From Nostoc sp. B(2019) (GTDB lineage Bacteria; Cyanobacteriota; Cyanobacteriia; Cyanobacteriales; Nostocaceae): a stretch of 64,000 bases of DNA. This document shows, in pieces, positions 55,281 to 64,000 of the stretch (positions are counted from its first letter, which is position 1; each line of letters starts with the position of its first letter). The notes beneath the pieces were generated by a model. The model was not told where the DNA came from. It made no database searches and saw only the letters and a list, made by a program, of their open reading frames with translations. The DNA is taken from NCBI RefSeq assembly GCF_010091925.1, contig NZ_WVID01000003.1, forward strand, positions 248,001 to 312,000. Direction: 5' to 3'. The position numbers and the translations under genes were made by a program.

Positions 55281-55515
55281 ATCAGAAATGGAAGATGATC
55301 TGCGTTCAGAGTATGACTTAAAGAGCCTAAGGGTCAGAAAATTTGGCTCTGGGCGAAAGAGCTTTGGTGAAACAATAATTCGTTTAGAACCTGATGTTGT
55401 ACAGATGTTTCCCAATGCTGATGCTGTCAATGAGGCTTTACGGTTTCTGATCAGAATTATGCAGGAAAATCAAATTTCTACACCAACAACGCAGCCTAAT
55501 ACTTCGTCAGATTGA
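55267..55515 (+). CDS. BrnA-like antitoxin partner of BrnT
   Basis: Up to 82 residues; an internal ATG (55288) gives a 75-residue form starting MEDDLRSEYDLKSL. SEYDLKSLRVRKFGSGRK resembles the BrnA N-terminus, and RLEPDVVQMFPNADAVNEALRFLIRIMQ could form the DNA-binding ribbon-helix-helix region. The 14-base overlap with brnT supports coupled expression, the usual arrangement for autoregulated type II systems. The match to BrnA proper is partial. Confidence 0.82.
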   Translation: MKKGKSEMEDDLRSEYDLKSLRVRKFGSGRKSFGETIIRLEPDVVQMFPNADAVNEALRFLIRIMQENQISTPTTQPNTSSD

Positions 55516-55519
55516 ACGG

Positions 55520-55648
55520 ATGAAAGCCCATAGTCCTGAGTTCAATGTTACTTTTTGCCCCTCAATTCCACCAATAAAGGATTGCTATGCAAGATACTTA
55601 TGTGATGCTGAACTTACAACAAAGGAATTAATAGAATTACTCGAATAA
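55520..55648 (+). other. Possible small ORF or gene remnant (42 codons)
   Basis: Frame MKAHSPEFNVTFCPSIPPIKDCYARYLCDAELTTKELIELLE is also open upstream (ILRQIER), through the end of the antitoxin gene. The composition looks coding and the ending is amphipathic. It may be the 3' remnant of a gene lost when the toxin-antitoxin genes were inserted, or a real small gene. The ribosome-binding site is poor. Confidence 0.35.
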
Positions 55649-55695
55649 AATTGTTTGGAGAGTTTCCTTACTAATCCACAACTTCAAATCGGCTT

Positions 55696-56799
55696 ATGGC
55701 AAAAGTTCGTCTAGAAGACATCAAGCGAAGATTTAACAATGTCACCGCTATCGAGGACATTACCTTTGAAATTCCCGATGGAGAATTTTGGGTTTTGGTT
55801 GGGCCATCAGGTTGCGGTAAGTCTACAATTTTACGAACGATCGCAGGTTTAGAAAGTGCCACATCTGGCAAACTCTTTATTGGCGATTCGCTGGTGAACA
55901 ATGTCCCAGCCAGACAGCGAGATGTGGCGATGGTGTTCCAAAACTACGCTCTGTATCCTCACATGACAGTGGCGCAAAACATTGCCTTTGGGTTGCAGAT
56001 GCGGAAAGTTGACTCGAAAATCATTCAAGAACGAGTCGGGACGGTGGCGCGATCGCTTTCTCTCGAACAACTGCTAAATCGCAAACCCAAACAACTTTCT
56101 GGGGGACAACAACAACGGGTAGCTTTGGGAAGGGCGATCGCCCGCGAACCACAAGTATTTTTACTTGATGAACCGTTGTCTAATTTAGATGCTCAATTGC
56201 GAGACGATACACGAGCAGAATTAAAGCAGCTACATCAAGAATTAGGTATCACAACTATCTACGTCACCCACGATCAAGTTGAGGCTATGACTTTGGCTGA
56301 TAAGATTGTGGTGCTAAATCGGGGACGAATTCAACAAATTGGCGATCCCCAATCGATTTATGCGCGTCCTGCTAATCAAATGGTGGCGGCTTTTTTAGGC
56401 AATCCCCCAATGAATATTTTACCTGCAATCTATAAGGGTGATGGTTTTGAGGTCTCTGGACAGGTATTAGCAATTCCTTCATATATGCAGGAGAATTTGC
56501 GCTTACCCCAAGGACAAAGTTTTGATTTGGGGATTCGTCCTGAACATATTTTTATTAATGAACTGCAACAAGCAGCAGAAAATCAGAGTCAGCTAGTTGT
56601 GGAAGTTAAGGTAGTGGAACCCTTGGGGAGAGAAACCTTAATTCGTGCAGCTTTACTCAGATCAACGACGTTGCTGAATATTCAAACAGGTGGAAATGTG
56701 CGTTTGCGTCCAGGCGATCGCCTTTCTCTGCAACTGGATTTAAATGAGTTGTTTGTATTTGATCCCAAAACTGGTATCAGAATCTCACCTCAAGAGTAA
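55696..56799 (+). CDS. Sugar-type ABC transporter ATP-binding protein (UgpC/MsmX-like)
   Basis: A 367-residue ATPase. Residues 1-235 carry Walker A GPSGCGKST, the Q-loop, signature LSGGQQQRVALGRAIA, Walker B VFLLDEPLSNLD, and the H-loop YVTHDQ. A TOBE-type regulatory domain follows (about 260-365, FDLGIRPEHIF; LVVEVKVVEPLGRETLIRA). This architecture belongs to multi-sugar or glycerol-3-phosphate importers (CUT1), whose ATPase often stands alone and serves several permeases. No permease or binding protein is adjacent. Confidence 0.95.
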   Translation: MAKVRLEDIKRRFNNVTAIEDITFEIPDGEFWVLVGPSGCGKSTILRTIAGLESATSGKLFIGDSLVNNVPARQRDVAMVFQNYALYPHMTVAQNIAFGLQMRKVDSKIIQERVGTVARSLSLEQLLNRKPKQLSGGQQQRVALGRAIAREPQVFLLDEPLSNLDAQLRDDTRAELKQLHQELGITTIYVTHDQVEAMTLADKIVVLNRGRIQQIGDPQSIYARPANQMVAAFLGNPPMNILPAIYKGDGFEVSGQVLAIPSYMQENLRLPQGQSFDLGIRPEHIFINELQQAAENQSQLVVEVKVVEPLGRETLIRAALLRSTTLLNIQTGGNVRLRPGDRLSLQLDLNELFVFDPKTGIRISPQE

Positions 56800-56813
56800 C
56801 TCTCGTGTGGTTT

Positions 56814-56852
56814 AAATTAAAAATGTAGAATTCCAAAAACAATTTTTAATTT
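56814..56852. terminator. AT-only inverted repeat between convergent genes
   Basis: AAATTAAAAAT and its complement (11 bp) with a 17-base loop lie between the stop codons of the ABC gene (plus) and the lipoprotein gene (minus). They end in A- and T-rich runs on both strands, so the hairpin may serve both transcripts. It is weakly stable because it lacks G-C pairs. Confidence 0.45.
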
Positions 56853-57295
56853 GGCTTCAGAATCTCCATCTTTGTGATCAGAGATTCTTTTCGGGTTTTG
56901 CCACAGGGTTCAGCACTTTGACAATCATTAACTGATTCTAGTTCATAAAAAGCACGTACTTTCTTATTTAAAAAAGTTGCTTGTTCTGTGCAGATATCAA
57001 ATGATGCACCTACATTATGCTCAGTTCCATTTTCATCTACTAGGGTGACGTAACACATAAGATCACCATTCACCAACTCTTTGACTGTGCCAATTTTCGG
57101 TTGTTTGGTTGCAGTCTTCTGAGTTGTGTCAGTTTTATTTTGAGTGCCTGTTGAAGTTTCTTGTATAGTTTCTGTTTGAGATTTTTCAACCTGATTTGTT
57201 TGAGTTTCCTTTACTGTATCAGTTTGTGAGTTTTTGCAACTCGCAATCCAAAAAAAGCAAATAATTAATGACATTATCAGAATTGTTTTTTTCAT
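56846..57295 (-). CDS. Lipoprotein, hypothetical
   Basis: A 149-residue precursor starting MKKTILIMSLIICFFWIASC. The signal peptide ends in the lipobox IASC, so the mature protein is lipid-anchored at its Cys. An upstream, longer frame (23 more residues) does not fit a signal peptide. The mature N-terminus is a Thr/Gln/Glu-rich linker (VKETQTNQVEKSQTETIQETSTGTQNKT..) followed by a small domain with four Cys (LMCYVTLVDENG..DICTEQ..DCQSAEPCGK), probably disulfide-bonded. No family assigned. Confidence 0.8.
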   Translation of the reverse strand: MKKTILIMSLIICFFWIASCKNSQTDTVKETQTNQVEKSQTETIQETSTGTQNKTDTTQKTATKQPKIGTVKELVNGDLMCYVTLVDENGTEHNVGASFDICTEQATFLNKKVRAFYELESVNDCQSAEPCGKTRKESLITKMEILKPN

Positions 57296-57527
57296 GAAGT
57301 TAATTAGGTTGCTGTTATCCCGAATTTTCAAGATAGATACAATAATTTCTAAGAATATAACCAAGCTTGTTAAGAACTGGCAACTCCCAAAGAGATAATT
57401 TTTTGGAATATTAATAAAAATTACGCTTCTTTAAGTAAAAAATATTTTTGTTTAAGTGTTTACCTGTAATTAAAACACCATAGATATGGGAAAGCTAATT
57501 ATATAAAACACTTATTTAAAAAAACGA

Positions 57528-59375
57528 ATGGCCTTATTCAAAGTCGGTCAATGGTTTGAAAAATTGAAGGTTGGACAAAAAATCGGTCTTGGGTATGCTC
57601 TAACTTTGGGGCTGACAATTGTTGGTACAACATTGGGGGTAGGACTGACGCACTATTATCAATACATAGCGCAAGAAACAGAAGAAGATGCCCTGGAAGA
57701 ATATCAACTTTTGACCCGCTTACAAACCGACTTGCTACAAACGCGATCGCGCAAACATGAATTTATCCCACTCCTCAAAAAACCTGAAGAATTGAAGAAA
57801 CAGTATGCTCTATTTTTGAAGTACTACTCAGATTTCAAGCTAGCGTGGCAAGAATTTAAGGACTCTGAGGGAGCAACCAAGGGCGAAGAAGAAAAGGAAT
57901 TACCAGGCGAAGCAGAGAGAACAAGGGAATTTATTGAGGAATACGGAGGGTCTACAGAGGCTTACATACATCAACTAGATGGACTTTTACAGCAAATTAA
58001 TCTTGCTGAGTTAAAACCCGAAAATATCGACACGGTTCGCACACAAATTGAACAATTTGATGAAAATCCCATACATCCCCAAATAGATGGTTTTTTAGAA
58101 GATTTGGTGGAAATCATCAAGTTTTCTAATATGGAGTATGACTTGGCACAAACAACCCTCGAAACTTCTAGAAGATTGCAGTTACAAATTATTGTAGGAA
58201 CTTTGCTGTTTTCTGGATTAACTGCGCTGGTTTTGGCTATTGCGACGACTCAGGCTATTGCTCGCCCAATTCAAATTCTTACTAGAATATCTCAACGCAC
58301 TATTCAGGAGTCAAATTTTGACTTGCAAGCTCTTATTAAAAGTGAAGATGAGGTAGGTGTACTTGCTTCTTCGTTTAATCAACTAATTGCTTGGGTTAAA
58401 GAACTTCTGCAACAGCAACAAGAAGCTAATGAAAAATTGGAGTTAATTAATCAAAATCTAGAACTGACAGTTGCAGATAGAACTCAAGAATTAAATGATA
58501 AAAATACTTATCTTTTGGAACTTATAAAAGAATTACATGATACCCAAACCCAAATGATCCAGAGCGAAAAAATGTCAGCTTTGGGTCAAATGGTAGCAGG
58601 AATCGCCCATGAAATTAATAACCCAGTCAGCTTTGTTTACTCTAATCTTCATTATATTCAAGAATACACCGAATCTTTACTACAATTAATAGATCTGTAT
58701 CAGCAGTATTATCCAAATTCGCCGCAAGTAATTAAAGAAAAAATTGACACTATTGAACTCGACTTTCTGATAAAAGATTTAAATAAAGTTATTCAATCTA
58801 TGACAGTAGGTACAACGCGTATTCGGGAAATTGTTTTGAGTTTGCGGAATTTCTCTCGCTTAGATGAGGCTGAATTCAAAGCTGTAGATTTGCACGAAGG
58901 CATAGACAATACTTTAATGATTTTACAGCACCGTCTTAAAGCACAGGCTCATCGTCCATTAATTCAAGTTATCAAAAAATATGGTCAATTGCCCTTAGTT
59001 GAATGTTATCCAGGACAGTTAAATCAAGTGTTTATGAATCTACTTTCTAATGCCATTGATACTCTAGAAGAATCATTTGTTAATAACAAAATATTGAGCA
59101 TTTCGATTAGTACCGGAGTCTCTTCAGAAAATCATGTGTTAATTTCAATAGCCGATAATGGTTCTGGTATTCCAGAACATATTCAAAGTAGGCTATTTGA
59201 CCCATTTTTTACTACTAAAGATGTTGGTAAAGGTACGGGCTTAGGTTTATCTATCAGCTATCAAATTGTCACGGAAAAGCACGGGGGTAAAATCTGGTGT
59301 GAATCGATGCTAGGGGAGGGGACAAAATTTATGGTTGAGATTCCAGTGCGCTTAGTTTTGCAAAAAGTTATTTGA
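57528..59375 (+). CDS. Membrane sensor histidine kinase with HAMP
   Basis: A 615-residue kinase. Two membrane segments (about 19-41 and 219-241) bracket an extracytoplasmic helical sensor of about 180 residues. Next come HAMP (about 241-293), a coiled coil, and the kinase core: H box GIAHEINNPVSFVYSN with His361, N box NQVFMNLLSNAID, G1 ADNGSG and G2 GKGTGLGLS. The core is close to that of the large kinase at 45893. No response regulator is adjacent. The gene starts directly after an AT-rich leader and is monocistronic. Confidence 0.95.
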   Translation: MALFKVGQWFEKLKVGQKIGLGYALTLGLTIVGTTLGVGLTHYYQYIAQETEEDALEEYQLLTRLQTDLLQTRSRKHEFIPLLKKPEELKKQYALFLKYYSDFKLAWQEFKDSEGATKGEEEKELPGEAERTREFIEEYGGSTEAYIHQLDGLLQQINLAELKPENIDTVRTQIEQFDENPIHPQIDGFLEDLVEIIKFSNMEYDLAQTTLETSRRLQLQIIVGTLLFSGLTALVLAIATTQAIARPIQILTRISQRTIQESNFDLQALIKSEDEVGVLASSFNQLIAWVKELLQQQQEANEKLELINQNLELTVADRTQELNDKNTYLLELIKELHDTQTQMIQSEKMSALGQMVAGIAHEINNPVSFVYSNLHYIQEYTESLLQLIDLYQQYYPNSPQVIKEKIDTIELDFLIKDLNKVIQSMTVGTTRIREIVLSLRNFSRLDEAEFKAVDLHEGIDNTLMILQHRLKAQAHRPLIQVIKKYGQLPLVECYPGQLNQVFMNLLSNAIDTLEESFVNNKILSISISTGVSSENHVLISIADNGSGIPEHIQSRLFDPFFTTKDVGKGTGLGLSISYQIVTEKHGGKIWCESMLGEGTKFMVEIPVRLVLQKVI

Positions 59376-59398
59376 TATTGTTGGACTTGAGTATTGCA

Positions 59399-60460
59399 CT
59401 AGACTACTTGTTTTAACTGAGATTTTGCTAACTCACTTGGAGCAAATGCCCCATTTTCTGTAATTATTGCTGTAATTAATTCAGCTGGTGTGACATCAAA
59501 AGCTGGGTTGTAATAATCTACACCCGATGGTGTGATCAAAGTGTCGCCAATTTGGTATATTTCCTCTGGGTTACGCTCCTCAATGGGAATTTTACCACCA
59601 TCAGACAACTCAAAATCTACGGTGGAAAGGGGAGCAGCGACGAAGAAAGGAATATTATGTGCTTTGGCTACGATCGCTAAACTATAAGTACCAATTTTGT
59701 TAGCAGCATCGCCATTAGCGGCAATTCTATCAGCACCAACAACTACGGCATTTATTAAACCCTGCTTCATGCAATGAGCAGCCATGTTATCAGTAATTAA
59801 TGTAACTGGAATACCTTCTTGGACGCATTCCCAAGTTGTGAGTTTTGCACCTTGCAAGCGGGGGCGGGTTTCGTCGGCAAACAGACGTGCTAAACGCCCT
59901 TCTCTCCAAGCAGAACGCACAACACCCAAAGCTGTGCCGTAACCAGCAGTAGCTAGGGCCCCAGCGTTGCAGTGGGTGAGTATTGTCAGCTTTTCTGGAG
60001 TCTTGGGCAAAACTGCCAAACCGCGATCGCCGATCGCCTGACAAGTTTGCAAATCTTCAACATTAATAGATTGGGCAGTTTGGAAGAGGGTTTGTTTGAT
60101 TTCTTCGACTGTTCCCAGGGTTTCGTAGGCGGCTTTCATCATGCGGCTAATTGCCCAAAATAAATTTACCGCCGTCGGCCGAGTAGAACGCAACAACTGG
60201 GCAACTTTATCTAAGCTATCTAAAAACTCATGGCGATCGCTTGTCTCAATTTCCCTCGCCCCAAGATACATTCCATAAGCTGCTGCTACACCAATTGCCG
60301 GCGCACCTCGGACAATCATCGTTTTAATCGCCCGCGCCATATCTTCGCTGCGGTGAATTTCCACAAATGCATACTCGTTGGGTAAACGGGTTTGGTCAAT
60401 TAGTGATACTGAATTGTTGTGCCAAATAACGGGATAAACCTGGTTTGTAGAAGATGTCAT
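59399..60460 (-). CDS. mtnA: S-methyl-5-thioribose-1-phosphate isomerase
   Basis: Isomerises 5-methylthioribose-1-phosphate to the ribulose form in the methionine salvage pathway. The 353-residue protein belongs to the eIF2B-alpha-like family: [50 protein letters not shown] with the catalytic Cys, [14 protein letters not shown], and [20 protein letters not shown] with the catalytic Asp. No other methionine-salvage gene lies nearby. Confidence 0.96.
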   Translation of the reverse strand: MTSSTNQVYPVIWHNNSVSLIDQTRLPNEYAFVEIHRSEDMARAIKTMIVRGAPAIGVAAAYGMYLGAREIETSDRHEFLDSLDKVAQLLRSTRPTAVNLFWAISRMMKAAYETLGTVEEIKQTLFQTAQSINVEDLQTCQAIGDRGLAVLPKTPEKLTILTHCNAGALATAGYGTALGVVRSAWREGRLARLFADETRPRLQGAKLTTWECVQEGIPVTLITDNMAAHCMKQGLINAVVVGADRIAANGDAANKIGTYSLAIVAKAHNIPFFVAAPLSTVDFELSDGGKIPIEERNPEEIYQIGDTLITPSGVDYYNPAFDVTPAELITAIITENGAFAPSELAKSQLKQVV

Positions 60461-60722
60461 AGGATATTGGAGATTAGGGACTGGGAATTAGGGATTGGGA
60501 AAGAGTTTTCTCTACACCAGTCCCTTTGACCAAATAATTATTAATTCATAATTCATAATTAAATGGGTTCAAGTCCCCACTCTCTTACAAAGTTGAGGCA
60601 GTCCGTTGGCGGGGTTCCCCCGCTTAAAGGAACTGTCGTCTGTTCGCCGGAAGCCGGCGCTCAGACTTTGCGCTGATTGCAATTATGAATTAGTAATTAT
60701 TAATTATGAATTAGGTTGACTG
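60461..60722. repeat. Spacer with GC-rich palindromes and heptamer-type repeats
   Basis: Contains TTAATTCATAATTCATAATT (about 60540-60560) and a GC-rich palindromic repeat (about 60585-60670, GGCGGGGTTCCCCCGC, then GCCGGAAGCCGGC). GGGTTCAAGTCCCC at 60565 looks like a tRNA T-arm, but no tRNA body surrounds it. Confidence 0.6.
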
Positions 60723-62738
60723 CTAATGCTCGTGGGGAAAATAGGCAATAATCATAGCAACATTCGGGTGAGTATGAGCGATCGCCTCTGGTATACGACC
60801 TAAAAGTGAAAGTAGTTGCGTTTTTTGCTCAACATACCCGTTTAATACCAACAGATCGTTGGTTTTGAGTAAACGAGAAACTTGCTGCACAAAATTACCC
60901 CGCACTTTTTGAATGGGTGTATTTTCTGGTAATTCAGCATCAGTCAGATCTATAGATACTCCCCGTACTGATACAACTTGTAAAAGTTGTAGAGATGCTT
61001 TAAGTTCCGTTGATAAACTTTTGGCTAATTGGATACTCTGCCCGAAAGAACTAGCATAAGCTTGTTGGGTGGTGAAAGCGAGAAATACTCGTGCTGTATG
61101 CTCAATTGGTAATGGAAATCGAGTTACCAAAACGGGTACTGCACTGCGATGTACAATCTTGTCAATCACACCGCCAAAGAGATTTTCCTGATAGGTAGAG
61201 TAACCTTTCCAGCCGCAGACAATCACACTAGCCTGCTTCTCTTCTGCCACGCGAGCAATTCCTTTGTCAATTGATTCGTCAATCCGACCAATGGGAGTAA
61301 CATTGACAACCGCAGCATGGGCAATCATTTCTGCGGTTGACAGTAATTGGCTTTGCCTAGCTTTATCTTCTGGAGAGATGAAGGAACTGTGTTCTAGTAA
61401 GATGTGGAGTGGCAATAAAGTGCCGGTAGCTGATTTTGTTAGGAGTATTGCCAACTTTAGCAGGTTATCTTCAGTGCTGGGATTGGCAACTGGGACTAAA
61501 ACGCGATCGCCCAAATTTCCTGTTTCGCGGCTTTGATTACTAACTTCTCCTGGCTTGAGTTTTTGTCCCCACTGATTTGTTACCCAAGGAGAAGTGATAC
61601 AGGTAACTAAAATCATGGCGATCGTGCCATTCACTGTTAACTGATCAACCAACTCGATTTTATAAGCAACGGTGATCGCAGCCAGAGTAGAGGCAGCTTG
61701 AGCCACAGATAGCCCAAACATCAACATGATATTATCAAAGCTGAATCCGAATAACTTGCCTGAACCCCATGCAGGAATAAACTTGGCAATAATCGCAACA
61801 GTTACCATGACAGCTGATACTAGGAGCGATCGCGGTTCTTGAATCAGAATTAGGGGATTCACCAACATTCCTACAGAGATTAGGAAAAAAGGTACAAACA
61901 GCGTATTTCCAATAAATTGAATTCGATTCATTAGGGGGCTAAGCTGCGGAATTAGCTGAGTAATAGCAACTCCAGCTAAAAAAGCACCAATAATCGGTTC
62001 AATCTGGATTAATTCTGCCCCATAAGAAACCACAAATAGCGTCGCTAGGACAAATATAAATTCTGCCCCTTCGTCGTGTCCAAATCGCTGAAAAAACCAG
62101 CGACCGAGGCGAGGTACACCCCATAGCGTCAAAAAGGTGTAGATAATCAGTGAAGGAATCAGGAATAACCAAAATTCAAGGCTTAAACTGCCTTGATGCG
62201 CTCTGACTACTACTGCTAGAACCAAAAGTGCCAAAATATTGGTGATTAACGTGCCTCCGAGCGTGGTAGTTAACACCTGAGAGCGCATAAGTCCCAATTT
62301 ACTGACTATCGGTAGTGCTAGTAGCGTGTGAGAAGCAAAACAAGAAGCAACTAGAATGGCAGGTAATACACCATAGCCGATCGCCATTATGGCTACAGTA
62401 CCTAATGCCATCGGCACACCAAAGGTAGCTAGTCCGAATATGACTGCTTTATCAGCGTTGTATTTCAGATCATCTAAGCTAGTTTCTAGTCCTGCCATGA
62501 ACATGAGAAATAGCAAGCCGACTGTACCTAAAAGCACAATCGTGTTATCCCGCGCCAATAATCCCAGTCCATTAGGGCCGACTATGACCCCCGCTAGAAT
62601 TAATCCCACAATACCTGGTAGTCGGATTTTCTCAAATAGCAGGGGTGCGATCAGCATAATCCCCAAAATCATCAGAAAAACCGGTACTGGCTCTTTAATT
62701 GGTCTAGATAATACGGAAGCTAGCAAAAAATTAGTCAT
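60723..62738 (-). CDS. CPA2-type cation:proton antiporter with C-terminal USP domains
   Basis: A 671-residue membrane protein. Residues 1 to about 390 hold the Kef/CPA2 exchanger with 11-12 helices, including RLPGIVGLILAGVIVGPNGLGLL and LEFWLFLIPSLIIYTF; the ion-binding region is expected near EPIIGAFLAGVAI. Residues about 405-671 are universal-stress-like: DRVLVPVANPSTEDNLLKLAILL and ASVIVCGWKGYSTYQENLFGGVIDKIVHRSAVPVLVTRFP, the latter a typical ATP-binding loop. It would move Na+ or K+ against protons, perhaps under nucleotide control. Monocistronic. Confidence 0.92.
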   Translation of the reverse strand: MTNFLLASVLSRPIKEPVPVFLMILGIMLIAPLLFEKIRLPGIVGLILAGVIVGPNGLGLLARDNTIVLLGTVGLLFLMFMAGLETSLDDLKYNADKAVIFGLATFGVPMALGTVAIMAIGYGVLPAILVASCFASHTLLALPIVSKLGLMRSQVLTTTLGGTLITNILALLVLAVVVRAHQGSLSLEFWLFLIPSLIIYTFLTLWGVPRLGRWFFQRFGHDEGAEFIFVLATLFVVSYGAELIQIEPIIGAFLAGVAITQLIPQLSPLMNRIQFIGNTLFVPFFLISVGMLVNPLILIQEPRSLLVSAVMVTVAIIAKFIPAWGSGKLFGFSFDNIMLMFGLSVAQAASTLAAITVAYKIELVDQLTVNGTIAMILVTCITSPWVTNQWGQKLKPGEVSNQSRETGNLGDRVLVPVANPSTEDNLLKLAILLTKSATGTLLPLHILLEHSSFISPEDKARQSQLLSTAEMIAHAAVVNVTPIGRIDESIDKGIARVAEEKQASVIVCGWKGYSTYQENLFGGVIDKIVHRSAVPVLVTRFPLPIEHTARVFLAFTTQQAYASSFGQSIQLAKSLSTELKASLQLLQVVSVRGVSIDLTDAELPENTPIQKVRGNFVQQVSRLLKTNDLLVLNGYVEQKTQLLSLLGRIPEAIAHTHPNVAMIIAYFPHEH

Positions 62739-63369
62739 ATCTCTGCCCTAGAGTTGCATTAACATCTGGTTTGATCTGTTAGTGTTAGCAGGGCAAAGCC
62801 CAGTATGAGCGTTTTCAGACTTTTGCAAGAGATTTAAATGGCAATTTTGTATATCAGCATAAATATTTCTAACTCAATAGTGGAATATGCTGGCGACTCA
62901 ACTTTATAACGCTTCTCTGTTGTGTGCAATACACTTTGGTAGGGTAAGGGGCTAAAAACTAGAATTAGTGTGTTCCATCAATATGTAAACTGTTATTAAA
63001 CTCTGATTTATTAAGTTAATAAAAGATGAGTTAATAGGTAATTTTTACATAATTATAAATAAACTTATCTTTGATGAAATTAAAATAATTTTTTAGTGAA
63101 TACTTAATTTTTATTTAATATTTATTATGTGTCTGTTTAAGTTATTTACACTTTAAATCTAGTTCTTTTTCACAAGCTAAAGAGGCTATATTTGAGAGCA
63201 AACTCGAAAGTTCACTAGGATTAATAGCAAAGAAATTTTTAAGAGACGACCATCAACCAGGAATTAGACAAGACATTAATGTTTTAGGCCGTCTCTCAGA
63301 AATTATCAACCAGCAATAACTGAGAATCCTCCACTCACTGCTAATAAATCTAGTGGAGGAAAAATTTTA
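62739..63369. other. Long AT-rich intergenic region
   Basis: About 630 bases between the antiporter start and the dxs end, both on the minus strand. The middle (about 63000-63130) is extremely AT-rich. The segment 63170-63319 contains a coding-like fragment listed separately; otherwise no gene, RNA or repeat was recognised. Confidence 0.5.
63170..63319 (+). pseudogene. Possible 3' remnant of a lost gene
   Basis: The plus frame reads SQAKEAIFESKLESSLGLIAKKFLRDDHQPGIRQDINVLGRLSEIINQQ and stops. Its amino-acid composition looks coding, with an amphipathic helical middle, but there is no start codon: the frame runs back open into AT-rich DNA without ATG. It ends about 50 bases before the dxs stop on the other strand. 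It could be the end of a degraded gene; no family was recognised. Confidence 0.3.
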
Positions 63370-64000
63370 TTAGCTAACGGGAGACAGTTTTTGCTGAAAG
63401 AAAGATTGCAATACTCTCTCTGCGATTTGATGACTAGTTAGACCTAATTCTGTCTTAGATTCATTTGGTTCAGCATGATCTACCAAGACATCTGGTACAC
63501 CAAACCGCTTCACCGGAACTAGAATATCAGCATCCATTAAAGCTTCAGCGATCGCAGAACCAAAGCCACCTATAACACAGCCTTCTTCTAGGGTGATGAC
63601 GCGTCCGATTTTCTCAGCTAAAGGCAAAATCAACTCGGTATCCAAGGGCTTAGCAAAACGAGCATTAATCACAGTCGCTTCAATGCCGTGTTCGCTGAGA
63701 ATTTCAGCGGCTTGCATCCCTGGATAGACCATTGTGCCATACGCAACGATTAACACATCATCGCCAGTGCGGAGAATTTCCCCCTTGCCGATTTCTAAAG
63801 GTTCCCAACCTTCTTCCATCAGGGGAACACCGTAGCCATTGCCACGAGGATAGCGCATGGCGATCGGGCCGCTGGTATGGTTAACGCCAGTCACTATCAT
63901 GCGTTGAAGTTCTGCTTCGTCTTTGGGGGCCATCATTACCATATTGGGAATGCAACGCAGATAAGCGATGTCATACATACCTTGGTGGGTGGGGCCATCA
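63370..64000 (-). CDS. dxs: 1-deoxy-D-xylulose-5-phosphate synthase, C-terminal part (cut by window edge)
   Basis: Condenses pyruvate and glyceraldehyde-3-phosphate with thiamine diphosphate, the first step of the MEP isoprenoid pathway. The visible part is the transketolase pyrimidine-domain end and the C-terminal domain: [46 protein letters not shown], and [55 protein letters not shown]. The frame is open to the last base, so the gene starts beyond 64000. It supplies precursors for the carotenoids and chlorophyll made by other genes here. Confidence 0.96.
   Translation of the reverse strand, partial: DGPTHQGMYDIAYLRCIPNMVMMAPKDEAELQRMIVTGVNHTSGPIAMRYPRGNGYGVPLMEEGWEPLEIGKGEILRTGDDVLIVAYGTMVYPGMQAAEILSEHGIEATVINARFAKPLDTELILPLAEKIGRVITLEEGCVIGGFGSAIAEALMDADILVPVKRFGVPDVLVDHAEPNESKTELGLTSHQIAERVLQSFFQQKLSPVS

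Noticed and set aside
60565-60578. tRNA gene suggested by a T-arm-like GGGTTCAAGTCCCC
   Set aside because: Upstream sequence is simple AT-rich repeat, with no anticodon or acceptor stem.

Overview
The window is chromosomal DNA of a cyanobacterium, most likely a filamentous, heterocyst-forming type (Nostoc/Tolypothrix/Calothrix-like). Evidence: psbA, a high-light-inducible protein, gun4, a CrtW-type carotenoid ketolase, cyanobacterial DUF1574, DUF3352 and DUF3531 proteins, a very large Ser/Thr kinase-ATPase-GAF-histidine kinase, many HIP1 octamers (GCGATCGC), and heptanucleotide tandem repeats (STRRs) plus palindromic repeats in the spacers. No rRNA, tRNA, CRISPR array or complete insertion sequence was found. 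This is a genus-level impression from gene content, not a phylogeny.

Layout. 0-6.4 kb: fbp, an RRM protein, and the B12-dependent ribonucleotide reductase nrdJ, split by a group I intron; the nrdJ 5' region is duplicated in front of a small membrane-protein gene. 6.5-12.6 kb (accessory): a Uma2 nuclease, a nested set of miniature inverted-repeat elements, a 21-bp minisatellite, and a two-gene EACC1-like/CHAT-NTPase-TPR conflict locus whose TPR array carries a 2-nt deletion. 12.7-20.8 kb: flavin-type oxidase, cysE, secreted and DUF3352 proteins, rhodanese, hrcA and two tandem membrane paralogues. 20.8-30.4 kb: crtW, hli, SDR, SRPBCC, a radical SAM cluster, SemiSWEET, a repeat protein, aroC and psbA. 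30.7-39 kb: a DUF1574/MBOAT pair (probable surface-polymer acylation) and ppc. 39-45.8 kb: small conserved genes, a decayed FkbM methyltransferase, NUDIX, a TPR protein, an ABC ATPase and rsmG. 45.9-59.4 kb: two histidine kinases, icd, gun4, toxin-antitoxin genes and their remnants, a sugar-type ABC ATPase and a lipoprotein. 59.4-64 kb: mtnA, a CPA2 antiporter and the 3' part of dxs, cut by the window edge.

Housekeeping genes cover carbon metabolism (fbp, ppc, icd), amino acids (cysE, aroC, mtnA), isoprenoid, carotenoid and chlorophyll supply (dxs, crtW, gun4) and photosystem II (psbA, hli), mostly as single transcription units. Between them lie decaying or mobile pieces. The strongest points for a second look are the nrdJ intron between the catalytic Cys and Glu codons, the duplicated nrdJ leader, the nested elements that share one 10-bp target sequence, the frameshifted conflict locus, the hicA and FkbM remnants, and palindromic repeats with compensatory base changes.
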